Under the pieces are notes generated by a model that saw nothing but the letters and a program-made list of their open reading frames with translations, did no database searches and was not told the origin of the DNA. A stretch of 64,000 nucleotides of DNA from Burkholderia sp. 4M9327F10 (GTDB lineage Bacteria; Pseudomonadota; Gammaproteobacteria; Burkholderiales; Burkholderiaceae): assembly GCF_005503145.1 (NCBI RefSeq), contig NZ_SCNV01000014.1:94438-158437 (forward strand), given 5' to 3'. Below are positions 46,643-55,816 of this stretch, in pieces (position 1 is the stretch's first letter; every line of letters starts with the position of its first letter). Made by a program: the position numbers and the translations under genes.

Positions 46643-48300
46643 GCTTTCTCCTCGGCGAACGACTGCTGGTGCGCCAGCGCCGCTTCGACGAACGATTTGA
46701 AGAGCGGATGCCCGTCACGCGGCGTGGACGTGAATTCCGGGTGGAACTGCACGCCGACGAACCACGGGTGCAGATCGCGCGGCAACTCCATCATTTCCGG
46801 CAGATCTTCGCTCGGGGTACGGGCGCTGATGATAAGGCCGCCGGCTTCGAGCTGGGGCACGAAGCGGTTATTGACTTCATAACGGTGACGGTGACGTTCG
46901 TTCACATCCTTGCCATAAATCTCTTCGGCCATCGTGCCGGGCTTGATCGGGCAGCGCTGCGAGCCGAGACGCATCGTACCGCCGAGGTCCGACTCTTCGG
47001 TGCGCGTTTCGACGCGGCCGTCGCGGTCGTACCACTCGGTAATCAGGGCGACCACGCGGCTCGGTGTGTTCGGATCGAACTCGGTGCTGTTCGCGCCTTT
47101 CAGGCCGACCACGTCACGCGCGAATTCGATCACGGCGAGCTGCATGCCGAGGCAAATGCCAAGGTACGGCACTTTCGCTTCACGCGCGTATTGAATGGCC
47201 CTGATCTTGCCTTCGGTGCCGCGCCGGCCGAAACCGCCCGGCACCAGCACGGCGTCGAGATGCTTCAGGCTTTCGACACCTTGCGTTTCGACCTCTTCCG
47301 AATCGATGTATTCGATGTTCACCTTGGTCGACGTGTGAATCGACGCATGGCGCAGCGCTTCGATCAGCGACTTGTACGACTCGGTCAGATCGACATACTT
47401 GCCGACCATGCCGATGGTGACTTCGTGCTTCGGATGCTCGAGCTTGTCGACCATCCCCGACCACATCGACAGGTCGGCGGGCTTCGGCGTCAGGCGGAGC
47501 TCTTCGCAGACGATCGCGTCCATGCCCTGATCGTGCAGCATTTGCGGAATCTTGTAGATGCTGTCCGCGTCCCACACCGAGATCACGGCGTCTTCCGGCA
47601 CGTTGGAGAACATCGATATCTTCGCGCGCTCGTCGTCCGGGATGGGACGGTCGGCACGGCACAGCAGCACGTGCGGCGAGATGCCGATTTCACGCAGCTT
47701 CTGCACGCTGTGCTGGGTCGGCTTGGTCTTCAGTTCGCCGGCCGTGGCAACCCAGGGCACCAGCGTCAGGTGCACGAAGCACGAGCTGTTGCGACCGAGG
47801 CGCAGGCTCATCTGGCGAGCGGCTTCTAGGAACGGCAGCGATTCGATATCGCCCACCGTGCCCCCGACTTCGACGATAGCGACATCCGGCTCGCCGCACG
47901 TTGCCGACGCTGCGCCACGTTCGATGAACGCCTGGATTTCGTTCGTGATATGCGGGATCACCTGCACGGTCTTGCCCAGATAGTCGCCGCGGCGTTCCTT
48001 GCGGATTACCGATTCGTAAATCTGGCCCGTGGTGAAGTTGTTGGCCTTGCGCATCTTGGTGCTGATGAAGCGCTCGTAGTGGCCGAGGTCGAGGTCAGTC
48101 TCCGCCCCATCTTCCGTCACGAACACTTCGCCGTGTTGAAACGGGCTCATCGTGCCGGGGTCGACATTGATGTAGGGATCGAGCTTGAGGAGGGTGACTT
48201 TCAGACCGCGCGATTCGAGGATCGCGGCGAGGGAAGCGGCGGCAATACCCTTGCCGAGGGAAGAGACTACGCCGCCGGTGACGAAAACATATTTGGTCAT
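46639..48300 (-). CDS. pyrG: CTP synthase
   Basis: A 553-residue enzyme that aminates UTP to CTP with glutamine. The N-terminal synthetase domain opens TKYVFVTGGVVSSLGKGIAA and includes KLDPYINVDPGTMSPFQHGE. The class-I glutamine amidotransferase domain has the nucleophile elbow GICLGMQLAVIEF and the His/Glu pair in VGVQFHPEFTSTP. ATG 48300 gives the conserved opening. It begins the pyrG-kdsA-eno-ftsB series. Confidence 0.98.
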   Translation of the reverse strand: MTKYVFVTGGVVSSLGKGIAAASLAAILESRGLKVTLLKLDPYINVDPGTMSPFQHGEVFVTEDGAETDLDLGHYERFISTKMRKANNFTTGQIYESVIRKERRGDYLGKTVQVIPHITNEIQAFIERGAASATCGEPDVAIVEVGGTVGDIESLPFLEAARQMSLRLGRNSSCFVHLTLVPWVATAGELKTKPTQHSVQKLREIGISPHVLLCRADRPIPDDERAKISMFSNVPEDAVISVWDADSIYKIPQMLHDQGMDAIVCEELRLTPKPADLSMWSGMVDKLEHPKHEVTIGMVGKYVDLTESYKSLIEALRHASIHTSTKVNIEYIDSEEVETQGVESLKHLDAVLVPGGFGRRGTEGKIRAIQYAREAKVPYLGICLGMQLAVIEFARDVVGLKGANSTEFDPNTPSRVVALITEWYDRDGRVETRTEESDLGGTMRLGSQRCPIKPGTMAEEIYGKDVNERHRHRYEVNNRFVPQLEAGGLIISARTPSEDLPEMMELPRDLHPWFVGVQFHPEFTSTPRDGHPLFKSFVEAALAHQQSFAEEKA

Positions 48301-48510
48301 CGCTGGATGCTCGCGGGAAAAACGGATTATACCGTAAAGCAGGGCCTCAACCCAGCAAAATACGAGGCATCCGTGCCGATCCTGCACCGTTTCTGTGCCG
48401 CCTGTGTCTATGCCACCTATGTCTGTGTCACCTATGGCTGCTGCGATGCGGCTGCGTGGTTACCGCGTGCTTGCCACAGGAGCGCCGTGCGACCCGCCCG
48501 CCGCTTCGCA

Positions 48511-49314
48511 TCAGGTGCGCCGCTCCAGCTCGCGTAGCATCCGCTGCACCGCCCGCGCAGTTTCCAGCGGCTTTTCCATTGGGTAGAGATGACTGCCCTC
48601 GATCCATTCGAGGTGGCCGCCGGTGGTCCGGCGGGTGGCATCCAGTCCCGCCTGGCGGACTTCCTTCGAATGGGTCCCGGCGATAAAGCCGACCGGCACC
48701 GGCGCGCCGCGCGCAAGGCGCGAGCCGAGCGTATGCGGCAAGGTCTTGTAGATCCTGTATTCGGTGCGCCGATCGAACGCCAGCGTGCGCGTGCCGTCCG
48801 GCGAAGTCTGCGGAATGCCAAAGTCGATATAGTCGGACAACATCCGTTCGTCCCAACGCGCGAAAGCCGGCTTCGAATGAAAGTGGCGCCACGCCTCTTC
48901 CCGGCTCGCCCATTGGGTGCGGCGCGTGCGCGTGGCGGCGGCGGGCGAGATACGTTCGTCGAGTCCGGTCCATTGCGAGACCCGCAAGATGCTGCTGCGC
49001 CAGCCCGCGACCACCGGCGAGTCCAGCATCACCACGCCCCTCACCCACTGCGGCTTCTTCAGCGCCGCCATCAACGACAGATAGCCACCGAGCGAATGTC
49101 CGACCAGCCACACTGGCTGCTCATACGACCGGCTGATATCGTCGAGCAGTTGCTCCACCAGATGCGGCCAGTCCTGCGTCACCGGAAAGCGTGCATCGTG
49201 GCCGATCCGCTCGATGAAACGCACGTCGTAGTCGTCCTCGAGCTCGGCGAAGATGGTCCGGTAGATCGACGCGGGAAACCCGTTTGCGTGCGAAAAGTGA
49301 ATGATGTTTTTCAA
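48511..49314 (-). CDS. Alpha/beta-fold hydrolase
   Basis: A 267-residue alpha/beta hydrolase. The conserved part starts IIHFSHANGFPASIYR, the nucleophile elbow is VGHSLGGYLS, and the C-terminal WIEGSHLYPMEKPLETA holds the catalytic histidine. The substrate is unknown. TTG at 49314 is proposed because GGAGA lies nine bases upstream and it starts directly at the conserved segment; an ATG at 49371 would add 19 non-conserved-looking residues. It is 66 bases downstream of the comEC-like fragment and probably was its operon partner. Confidence 0.85.
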   Translation of the reverse strand: MKNIIHFSHANGFPASIYRTIFAELEDDYDVRFIERIGHDARFPVTQDWPHLVEQLLDDISRSYEQPVWLVGHSLGGYLSLMAALKKPQWVRGVVMLDSPVVAGWRSSILRVSQWTGLDERISPAAATRTRRTQWASREEAWRHFHSKPAFARWDERMLSDYIDFGIPQTSPDGTRTLAFDRRTEYRIYKTLPHTLGSRLARGAPVPVGFIAGTHSKEVRQAGLDATRRTTGGHLEWIEGSHLYPMEKPLETARAVQRMLRELERRT

Positions 49315-49380
49315 GTGCTGCTGTCTCCGTTCCTGATTCTGTTGCGCAAGACGCCCAGCCGGGCGCGGCACGCGCTGACT

Positions 49381-49611
49381 TCACTGATCCATCCAGTACC
49401 GGTGATGCGCTGTGCGATAGCGTTCGAGCGTGAGCGTCGCCTGCGGGGCCGCAGCGGACTGCGCGCGGCCGCTCTGCTTGAGGCTGCCCTGCGCCAGGAT
49501 TTGCACTGCGCCGTCCTCGTCGCTGCGCGCGAGTTCGATATGCCGCGCCTCGTAGCGTTCGAAAACCCCTGGATTCGGATGATGAAAACGGTTGCGATAG
49601 CCTATCGTAGC
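49381..49611 (-). pseudogene. comEC: ComEC/Rec2-like competence protein, C-terminal remnant
   Basis: A minus-strand frame of about 76 codons ends in TGA at 49381-49383. It reads TIGYRNRFHHPNPGVFERYE, then HIELARSDEDGAVQI and finally RYRTAHHRYWMDQ. The GYRNRFxHP motif followed by an E-RY-like region is the end of the metallo-beta-lactamase-like domain of ComEC, the DNA-uptake channel. Upstream of the Thr-Ile the frame loses any resemblance and reaches an in-frame TAA near 49645. At least 600 residues of a normal ComEC are missing. This is inferred to be a truncation by a rearrangement or island insertion. Confidence 0.75.
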
Positions 49612-49723
49612 GCAAGGATCACAAAGCCAACTTAACCATCTGATTTATAACGAATAGTCTCGCGCCGGTCAGCTTTGAGATTATCAGGGTTTTGAGAGAT
49701 TTCCCGAACCTCACTATGGATTA

Positions 49724-49743
49724 TGGGCACAGTTTGGGCACAG
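49724..49743. repeat. Short direct repeat TGGGCACAG x2
   Basis: Two copies of TGGGCACAG with an 11-base period lie ~110 bases beyond the comEC breakpoint. Closely spaced repeats of this type are often seen next to integrase attachment regions; no integrase is visible in this window, so the meaning is uncertain. Confidence 0.4.
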
Positions 49744-49859
49744 CATTAATGGATGCGCGCCACCACTCTAAATGTTCACGAGGATAGGATTTGACTTCAA
49801 CTCAGCTACCATCGGTTGCCAACAATCACTCGACTCACACTGAAAAGGGGGAAGAAAAT

Positions 49860-50189
49860 ATGGGTCGCTGGATTGGCAGTCTGTCGAACTTTGCGCTGAT
49901 GTTCGTGATTCCAGTCGTCGGCTGGTGGGGATATCTGAGTTATGGGGCGAAGAGGCACTGGTTTGACTATATCGCACTGGCACCTGGTCCGTGGCACGAT
50001 CCGGAGCGCTCACGGCTCATTGGGGGATTGTTGCTGGCGCTTGCTCTTTTGGGCTTGTATCGCGCTACGCCACGCTGGCCATGGCTCGTCAAAGGCGCGT
50101 GTGCAATCGGTCTGGCAAGTTTTCTTCTCTGTACATTTTTTCTTTTTGCTTTCGCCACAGCGCTTTCCGGTTCGGCCGCGATGCCGTAA
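49860..50189 (+). CDS. Small hypothetical membrane protein
   Basis: A 109-residue predicted inner-membrane protein with three hydrophobic segments: LSNFALMFVIPVVGWWGYL, LIGGLLLALALLGLYRA and GLASFLLCTFFLFAFATAL. I do not recognise a family. ATG at 49860 has a GGGGGAAG ribosome site seven bases upstream. It is the first gene beyond the comEC breakpoint, has lower G+C than the core genes, and points the same way as the nuclease-like gene 168 bases downstream. Confidence 0.65.
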   Translation: MGRWIGSLSNFALMFVIPVVGWWGYLSYGAKRHWFDYIALAPGPWHDPERSRLIGGLLLALALLGLYRATPRWPWLVKGACAIGLASFLLCTFFLFAFATALSGSAAMP

Positions 50190-50357
50190 ATGCACTGATT
50201 GGTAATGACTGGGGCGAGGTGGCGAAGTGACTTTCGTCCATCGTCGAACGTCTCAAGTCGAGCAAGGAGCGGTCAGTCGACTCTCATACACGAATCGTCG
50301 ACAATCGCGGAGCATATGGGCTCGCAAGCATACTTAACTTACTCATGAGGCTCTGGA

Positions 50358-50930
50358 ATGGATCGCACATGGCTACGTTTTGCGCGCAAGCTTGAATATC
50401 GAGATCCTGTATCTCTCCTGAGAAGTCTCCGGAAAATTGAGCTGCAGATAGCAACGTCGAACACTACCGACAAAATAAAGGAACTACGGACCAACGGCCT
50501 GAAAGAGTTTAGGGAAATCCGTGAGGCGGCAATTTTCTGTCATGGGATGTCTCAGCGACTCGGCCAGACGGTCTTTGTCGGCAGGGGGGAGTCGCGAGAC
50601 TACGATTTTGTCGCCTCGTGGTTCGAGGGCGACACGCAACAGCTAGCCCCTGTTCAAATCAAAGAAGTAGTGCCTGACAAGCTAAATCCGAAGGCATCCG
50701 TGCAAGCCACAGTTGACGCATTGACGAAATACGTCGACTCCCGAGACCTTGTGGTGGCCATCCACCTTAACCGGCGAACCTCGTTCGATCCAGCCCAGTT
50801 GGTTGTACCCGACCTCAATATCGCCGAGCTTTGGATATTTGGAGGGTTGGCACCAGACCAGTCTATTTGGGGGCTATGGGGAAACTTCATGAAAGCACCC
50901 ACTGGGACGTGCTATTCATATCCCGTTTAG
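50358..50930 (+). CDS. Hypothetical protein with PD-(D/E)XK-nuclease-like residues
   Basis: A 190-residue protein I cannot assign to a named family. Its middle third has the spacing of a PD-(D/E)XK nuclease core: a helix with Glu56 (REIREAAIF), a strand with Asp81 and Asp83 (SRDYDFVASW) and the strand APVQIKEVV with Gln100-x-Lys102, the QxK variant used by many restriction-like enzymes. The N-terminus is basic and helical. No signal peptide or membrane helix is present. The ATG has GAGG upstream. It converges, with a 62-base gap, on a second gene with a canonical ExK core. Enzymatic activity is inference. Confidence 0.6.
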   Translation: MDRTWLRFARKLEYRDPVSLLRSLRKIELQIATSNTTDKIKELRTNGLKEFREIREAAIFCHGMSQRLGQTVFVGRGESRDYDFVASWFEGDTQQLAPVQIKEVVPDKLNPKASVQATVDALTKYVDSRDLVVAIHLNRRTSFDPAQLVVPDLNIAELWIFGGLAPDQSIWGLWGNFMKAPTGTCYSYPV

Positions 50931-50992
50931 TTCCGGCCACGTCAACAGCAAAATACTGCCCGCACCTGCAGATGTCGCGGTTAGATCTGGGC

Positions 50993-52285
50993 TTAGGATT
51001 TGTGCCCACCACCAAAAATATTGGTGAAGTCGTTATGCCACAGTGAGCTTTCCTCTTTCCGAAAGCTATAGATCGAGCCCCCAGTCTCAAGTGCGCCATC
51101 GCTTTGCGGTGTGAGCGTGCTCCGACTGACAAACCCTATGCCCACCACGTGATCACGTGATTCGCCAGAAAGAAACTGACTGACGCCAATACGCAACGCC
51201 GTCGGCTTCTGTGGATTCTCAAAATCATCCTCGGCTACGCTCCGCAGCCGATCGGCCTCCATTCCGTTAAAGCCAAGGATAAGAAGACCGGGGCGTGTTT
51301 TGGTCAATTGCCGCTTCGCGGCATCGGCAGCCGTCTCGAACGCCGCTCCGAGTACGCTGTCGTCTTGAGCGCTCTGGGGTACGAATGCGATCGCACCGAC
51401 GTTCGGTCGGCCAATAATCATAGCGTTTCTGTTTCGTGTACCTGTCACCTTCTCTATCACTGCCCGTACCGCAGGGGAGTTTGAAATCATCGGCATGTCT
51501 TTCAACAAGGCGATGTCGAAATCGGATACGCGCACATTCGAACCGTCGTCGAACACTTTGCTTTCGTTCAACAACACCTGGTCTCGCACGCGGTCAGCCA
51601 GCAGCTCCAGTTCTTTATGCGATTTTGGCAGACGATCAGGTACCGTGAGAATTACGGCAACACCAGCTTTAATGCTCTTGATGAGAGGTTCAAGCCTGCG
51701 CTTGACTAACTGCTGCAAGGCCAACAGTTCCTCTTGATGAAATTTGCGGCCTTTATCGTCAGAGACCGACTTGCATTCGACTTCGAGCCCATTCGAGCCA
51801 AGGTCCTCGATGAACAGGTCGTAGGTTGACCCTGCAATTGGAGAGTCGGCCGCTTGGAACTCGGGCCACAGAACATGGTTTCCGCGGCGGATGAAATGTG
51901 TTGCCGTGGCAATTTCGAGTAGCAAGCCCCGCATGTCGTCGGGATTTTTAAGCGCACCCCGAATTCTTCCAGCGAACGCCGTACGGTATTTTGCCGGCAA
52001 GCTTTCCAGGATGGACAGCGTTTGACCGGCGAAACCACATGCGTGATGAAGCCGCGCGAGTTCGGCTGCGGGCAATTTGCCGTACCTAGTCAAAAGCTCA
52101 CTGCACTTGGCGAGCTGAAAGGCGACTCTATACTCGCCCTCGTAATACTCGCGAAGAAACGGATTAGCCTGCGAGTGTTGCTTTTTATTGCGGACTACCT
52201 TGTTCCAACTGGCCTCCCCCACGGCGTCCGAAAACCCTCGGAAGATCCGAGGCATTTCTTCGATTCGAACTTGAAACTCGAGCAT
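50993..52285 (-). CDS. Hypothetical protein with PD-(D/E)XK nuclease-superfamily core
   Basis: A 430-residue soluble protein of unknown family. Residues ~120-175 contain a complete PD-(D/E)XK pattern: Glu124 in LLLEIATATHF, Asp156 in STYDLFIEDL and Glu170-Cys-Lys172 in LEVECKSVSDDKGRKF. A basic, helical N-terminal ~110 residues precedes it. The C-terminal ~230 residues form an unassigned domain with ILTVPDRLPKSHKELELLAD and PGLLILGFNGMEADRL. ATG at 52285 is chosen because the conserved-looking protein begins there, although it has no clear ribosome site. It lies between the type I secretion locus and a second nuclease-like gene; a defence or DNA-processing role is inference. Confidence 0.6.
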   Translation of the reverse strand: MLEFQVRIEEMPRIFRGFSDAVGEASWNKVVRNKKQHSQANPFLREYYEGEYRVAFQLAKCSELLTRYGKLPAAELARLHHACGFAGQTLSILESLPAKYRTAFAGRIRGALKNPDDMRGLLLEIATATHFIRRGNHVLWPEFQAADSPIAGSTYDLFIEDLGSNGLEVECKSVSDDKGRKFHQEELLALQQLVKRRLEPLIKSIKAGVAVILTVPDRLPKSHKELELLADRVRDQVLLNESKVFDDGSNVRVSDFDIALLKDMPMISNSPAVRAVIEKVTGTRNRNAMIIGRPNVGAIAFVPQSAQDDSVLGAAFETAADAAKRQLTKTRPGLLILGFNGMEADRLRSVAEDDFENPQKPTALRIGVSQFLSGESRDHVVGIGFVSRSTLTPQSDGALETGGSIYSFRKEESSLWHNDFTNIFGGGHKS

Positions 52286-52846
52286 GTCGGAGGCCGGAAT
52301 CGGTGTGTGCAGGGCTAACAGTCTAGCGGATCGCTGCTTTCCCGCGATAAGTGAAGGGGCTTGAACGGATTGCGACGCCGTATATAGCGTCAAGCAGCTT
52401 GGCCGGCGGCCAAAGTGATTGTCGCCGCGCAATGCCGGCCTGCCATCAAACGATAATCGGGCAGAATTGCTGTGACCCAGATTGCCTGATCCCCCAGTCT
52501 AGTACCCGCCGCGCAAGACTCGCTCAGGCACGGCGCGGCCACCCTCGGCGATTTGTCACTGACCACCTTGAACGGCCGTTTCCGGCAAGATCGAACGTCC
52601 CTTCAGGGTCGAATTGGGACACCCAAGGTCGCTTTACCGATACAAAGACCCGACCAGGCTCAACAGGCACAAACGGCTTTGCAGGCCGCTGTATATTTAT
52701 TTAAATCAGTAACTTACTGACATTAACCACCCAATCCAGCCACCCGCGATGCGTCGCACACCCGGGACCGTCCGCATTAGCGGCGCGCACATGGATCGAA
52801 AACAGGCGCGATGAAGCGAGAACCAAGAATCTCTACTTTACTCATG
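52286..52846. other. Spacer between nuclease-like gene and tolC-like gene
   Basis: This 561-base stretch has no supportable gene. A plus-strand frame of 117 codons has no family features and no ribosome site. It contains a perfect palindrome TCAGTAACTTACTGA at 52706-52720 in an A+T-rich patch. No intrinsic terminator for the secretion locus is obvious. Confidence 0.5.
52706..52720. repeat. 15-base palindrome TCAGTAACTTACTGA
   Basis: A perfect 7-1-7 palindrome downstream of the type I secretion genes, set in TTTAAATCAG...CATTAA. The one-base centre makes a poor hairpin, so a protein-binding site is more plausible than a terminator. Confidence 0.4.
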
Positions 52847-54376
52847 CTATTCCACGCTCCGGGTCTGCTGATCAGCAATATCCCACATCCGCAGCTTGCC
52901 GAGCTTAGCCGCCAGTTGAAGCCGCGCTGAACGCCAGTCAGTCAGGGCCTGGATGCGCTGGCGCTTTGCTGCGGCCAAGGACGATTGCGCATTGAGCAGT
53001 TCGAGAATGTTTCCGACACCAACTTGATACCGGCGCTGCGCAGCTATATAGGAGCGTCGGGCGACATCAAGCAGCATGGCACTGTTACCCAGATTGTGCG
53101 TCGCAGTCTGCAACGTCTGATAACTCGTCCAAACATCAAGGCCAACCTGCTGCTGTACCTCATTCAGCGTGTCACGTTGCAATTCGGTTTGCGCCTCGGC
53201 CTGGCGAATCTGATAGGTCCGGGTGAAGCCTTCAAAGATAGGTATGGAAAGCTGAATACCCAGATACCACTCGTGTCCGTTCGCGGGAAGCTGCGGGAAG
53301 CCGACATCGAGGGTGGTAGGCTGATTGTTCCAACTGTACTTTGCGACAAAGCTAACGCTCGGCAACCCTTCCGCCCGTGTCTGACTTACTTTTGCCGCGG
53401 CCGCTTCGACCTGCGCCTCAGCGGCCAGAACGCTCGGATGGGAACGTTTTGCTTCTTCGATAAGTTCTGCGACCGAATCGTCAAAGTCCGCGTCCGGCGT
53501 CACGCCGTCACCGACATCAGGCAAGGTTATCGGCATACTCGGGTCAAGATCCATATCGGAGGCTAGCGTCCCAAGGGCGGATTGCCAGTCTCCCTGCGCT
53601 TTCGTCCGGTTGATAACGGCCTCCGCCCACGACGTCTGGGCCTGCAGCTCGTCGGTAATGGGTGCTATACCTTTGCTGACGCGAGCGGTCGCGGCCTTGA
53701 AACTGTCGTTTGCGGTCTGCTCGATTTCCTGGGCGGCAGCAAATGCGCCTTGGGCAGCCTGTGCTGCGTAGTAATCTTTCGCCACGTCCGCAAAAGCCTG
53801 TTCCAACGCTGCTTCCTGGCTGGCCCGCGCAGCAGCGAGCAGCGCCGTCGCGTTCGCCAGCGCCGCCTTGCGCCCTCCGAAGTCGTATAACACCCAGTTC
53901 AGCGACACACTCTCAGTTCTGAGTACGCTGTTCCGGTAGTCCGAACTGTATTGGGGATAACCACTGACGTTCGTGGCGGTGTCGTCCCGTACACCCTGCC
54001 AGTTACCCGTCACTGTGGGCAAATATGCGGCTCGACCAATGCCGACTCCTGCCGCCTGAATCTTGACCTGCGCCCAGGCCTCGCGCGTTTTGGGGTTGTT
54101 GCATAGGCCGCGCTCTACCGCATCCTGCAACGGCAGCGGATTGGGCAACGGGCCAAATGCACAGACACCAGCGCTGCCATCGCCAAGCATCGCCGCTGCG
54201 GCGGTCGCTGGCACCGACCGTCCGGTTAGCATTGGATCAAAAGCCCACGCAGGATATACGCCGCCGCACGCCATCGACAAGACCAATAGCCCGACTGCGC
54301 GGCCTCGTGTGTACCGACTCTTTCCCATACCCGATCGGCCAGCCTCCTGCCCATTCCAGTTTCTCTTACCGCTCAC
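52847..54376 (-). CDS. TolC-family outer-membrane channel of the type I secretion system
   Basis: A 509-residue outer-membrane efflux-type protein, the exit duct of the secretion locus. After a signal sequence (AVGLLVLSMACGGVYPAWA) it shows the TolC pattern: PLQDAVERGLCNNPKTREAW, the periplasmic helices with YLPTVTGNWQGVRDD, VSLNWVLYDFGGRKAAL, and the second half repeating as EGLPSVSFVAKYSWNN, GIQLSIPIFEGFTRTYQI and RYQVGVGNILELLNAQSSLA. GTG at 54376 is chosen because AGGAGAG sits five bases upstream; it overlaps the adaptor gene end by 11 bases. ATG at 54328 is an alternative. Confidence 0.9.
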   Translation of the reverse strand: MSGKRNWNGQEAGRSGMGKSRYTRGRAVGLLVLSMACGGVYPAWAFDPMLTGRSVPATAAAAMLGDGSAGVCAFGPLPNPLPLQDAVERGLCNNPKTREAWAQVKIQAAGVGIGRAAYLPTVTGNWQGVRDDTATNVSGYPQYSSDYRNSVLRTESVSLNWVLYDFGGRKAALANATALLAAARASQEAALEQAFADVAKDYYAAQAAQGAFAAAQEIEQTANDSFKAATARVSKGIAPITDELQAQTSWAEAVINRTKAQGDWQSALGTLASDMDLDPSMPITLPDVGDGVTPDADFDDSVAELIEEAKRSHPSVLAAEAQVEAAAAKVSQTRAEGLPSVSFVAKYSWNNQPTTLDVGFPQLPANGHEWYLGIQLSIPIFEGFTRTYQIRQAEAQTELQRDTLNEVQQQVGLDVWTSYQTLQTATHNLGNSAMLLDVARRSYIAAQRRYQVGVGNILELLNAQSSLAAAKRQRIQALTDWRSARLQLAAKLGKLRMWDIADQQTRSVE

Positions 54377-55787
54377 GCATGCTCTCCTGGCCCGTCTGCA
54401 TCACGGGATCGAAGAAGTAGTGCGCCACGCTACGTTTGCCCGTCTTGATCTCGGCCGTCACTTCCATACCGGGTGTCAGGTTGATCCACTGACCGTTGGC
54501 GAGGATGCGATTCGTGGGTAGCCGGATGTGAGCGACGAATGTCAGGCCGAGTTTCTTGTCCTGAACTGCATCGTTCGACACAGCGACGACCTTGCCCGTC
54601 AGATAGCCGTAACGGGTATATGGAAATGCCTCGATCTTGACGGTCGCAACCTGTCCGGTCTTCACAAATCCGATATCCTTGTTTTCGATATTTGCTTCCA
54701 CTTCAACCGAATCGATCGGTACAATTTCCATGAGCGACTGCGCAGAAGTAGCGACGCCTCCGACCGTATGAATAGCCAGTTGCTGCACTGTCCCATCTAC
54801 AGGAGAGGCTAGGCTCATCAGCTTCTGTCGGGTATCCGCCTTGGTCTCGTCGTTGCGGCTTTGCTCCAGTTGCTGGGTCGCCTTATCGAGTGCATCAAGC
54901 TGGGTGCTGCGAAACTGCGATGTGGTCGATGCGATGTCCGCGCGCTGCTCAGCTATGCCTCCGACCAGTTCGTGAGCGTGACTCTGCTGAGCAGCAAGCT
55001 CGTGCTCTTTCTCGAGCGCGGCCTGCTCCTTGTCCAGATAATCAGTCTGGGCGACGTAATTGTCCGCAGCGAGTGACCTGTACTGATTTGCCTGCTGTCG
55101 TGCGAGCGGCGCTGTAGCGACGAGCTTGGCGATTTCCTGGCGAGTCTCATCCAGTTCGGCCTCACGTTTGAGCAGTTCGGCCTGCGCACTGTTCAGCTTG
55201 TCCTGATATTCGCGATACAACCCATCGGCAAAGTGCTGCGATTCCTGCTGCTCCGCGGGTGACGCGCCGTCGACTCGTGCCATTTCAGGCGGTCGTCCTG
55301 CGCTTTGTGCCGCGAGTAATGTCCTGGCGCGTTCTGCCGCGAGTGACGCATCGACGCGCGACGAACGAGCCTTATCGGCATCTGCAGTTGCCTGGGTTGG
55401 GTCGAGCTCCATCAGCAATTGCCCCGCATGTACGCGTTCACCGTCCTGCACGAGAATCCGTCGAACGACGCCCGTAATTGCAGGTTGAATCACTTTTACC
55501 CGCTCGTCGGGTAACAGCTTGCCCTTTGCTACCGCCACAATGTCAAGCTGACCGAAGAGTGCAATCAGGATAATCAGGATCGCCAGTAAGACGATGATCC
55601 GCATTGTCCATCGTGGTGCGGGATGGACCGGCGTTTCCACCAGTTCGAGATTGGCTGGCAGGAACGCGCGTTCGTGCGAAAGGCGTGGTTGGGTATCGAG
55701 TTGATGGCGAATCGACCATGCTGTGCGAAACACGGCACCGTAGCGACGCAGCAGGTCACCCAGCGCCTGTGCTCTTATAGAATTCAT
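54366..55787 (-). CDS. HlyD-family type I secretion membrane-fusion protein
   Basis: A 473-residue periplasmic adaptor. A short cytoplasmic N-terminus leads to one membrane helix (IIVLLAILIILIALFG, ~60-76), then the first half of the lipoyl/barrel-sandwich domain (GKLLPDERVKVIQPAITGVV), a long coiled-coil hairpin (~110-320) and the second lipoyl half and beta-barrel (SPVDGTVQQLAIHTVGGVAT, ENKDIGFVKTGQVATVKIEAFPYTRYG). The conserved HlyD end GMEVTAEIKTGKRSVAHYFFDPV is complete. ATG 55787 lies 29 bases after the ABC stop. It links the inner-membrane exporter to the TolC-like channel. Confidence 0.94.
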   Translation of the reverse strand: MNSIRAQALGDLLRRYGAVFRTAWSIRHQLDTQPRLSHERAFLPANLELVETPVHPAPRWTMRIIVLLAILIILIALFGQLDIVAVAKGKLLPDERVKVIQPAITGVVRRILVQDGERVHAGQLLMELDPTQATADADKARSSRVDASLAAERARTLLAAQSAGRPPEMARVDGASPAEQQESQHFADGLYREYQDKLNSAQAELLKREAELDETRQEIAKLVATAPLARQQANQYRSLAADNYVAQTDYLDKEQAALEKEHELAAQQSHAHELVGGIAEQRADIASTTSQFRSTQLDALDKATQQLEQSRNDETKADTRQKLMSLASPVDGTVQQLAIHTVGGVATSAQSLMEIVPIDSVEVEANIENKDIGFVKTGQVATVKIEAFPYTRYGYLTGKVVAVSNDAVQDKKLGLTFVAHIRLPTNRILANGQWINLTPGMEVTAEIKTGKRSVAHYFFDPVMQTGQESMRER

Positions 55788-55816
55788 AATGAACTTTGCC
55801 GTATCTGTGTGTCGTG

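Noticed and set aside
49121..49615. A 164-codon minus-strand frame across the comEC remnant and hydrolase start
   Set aside because: The ComEC-like GYRNRF reading and the hydrolase are in other frames; this one is an Arg-rich shadow.
52351..52704. A 117-codon plus-strand frame in the spacer before the tolC-like gene
   Set aside because: No ribosome site, no recognisable domain, random-looking composition.
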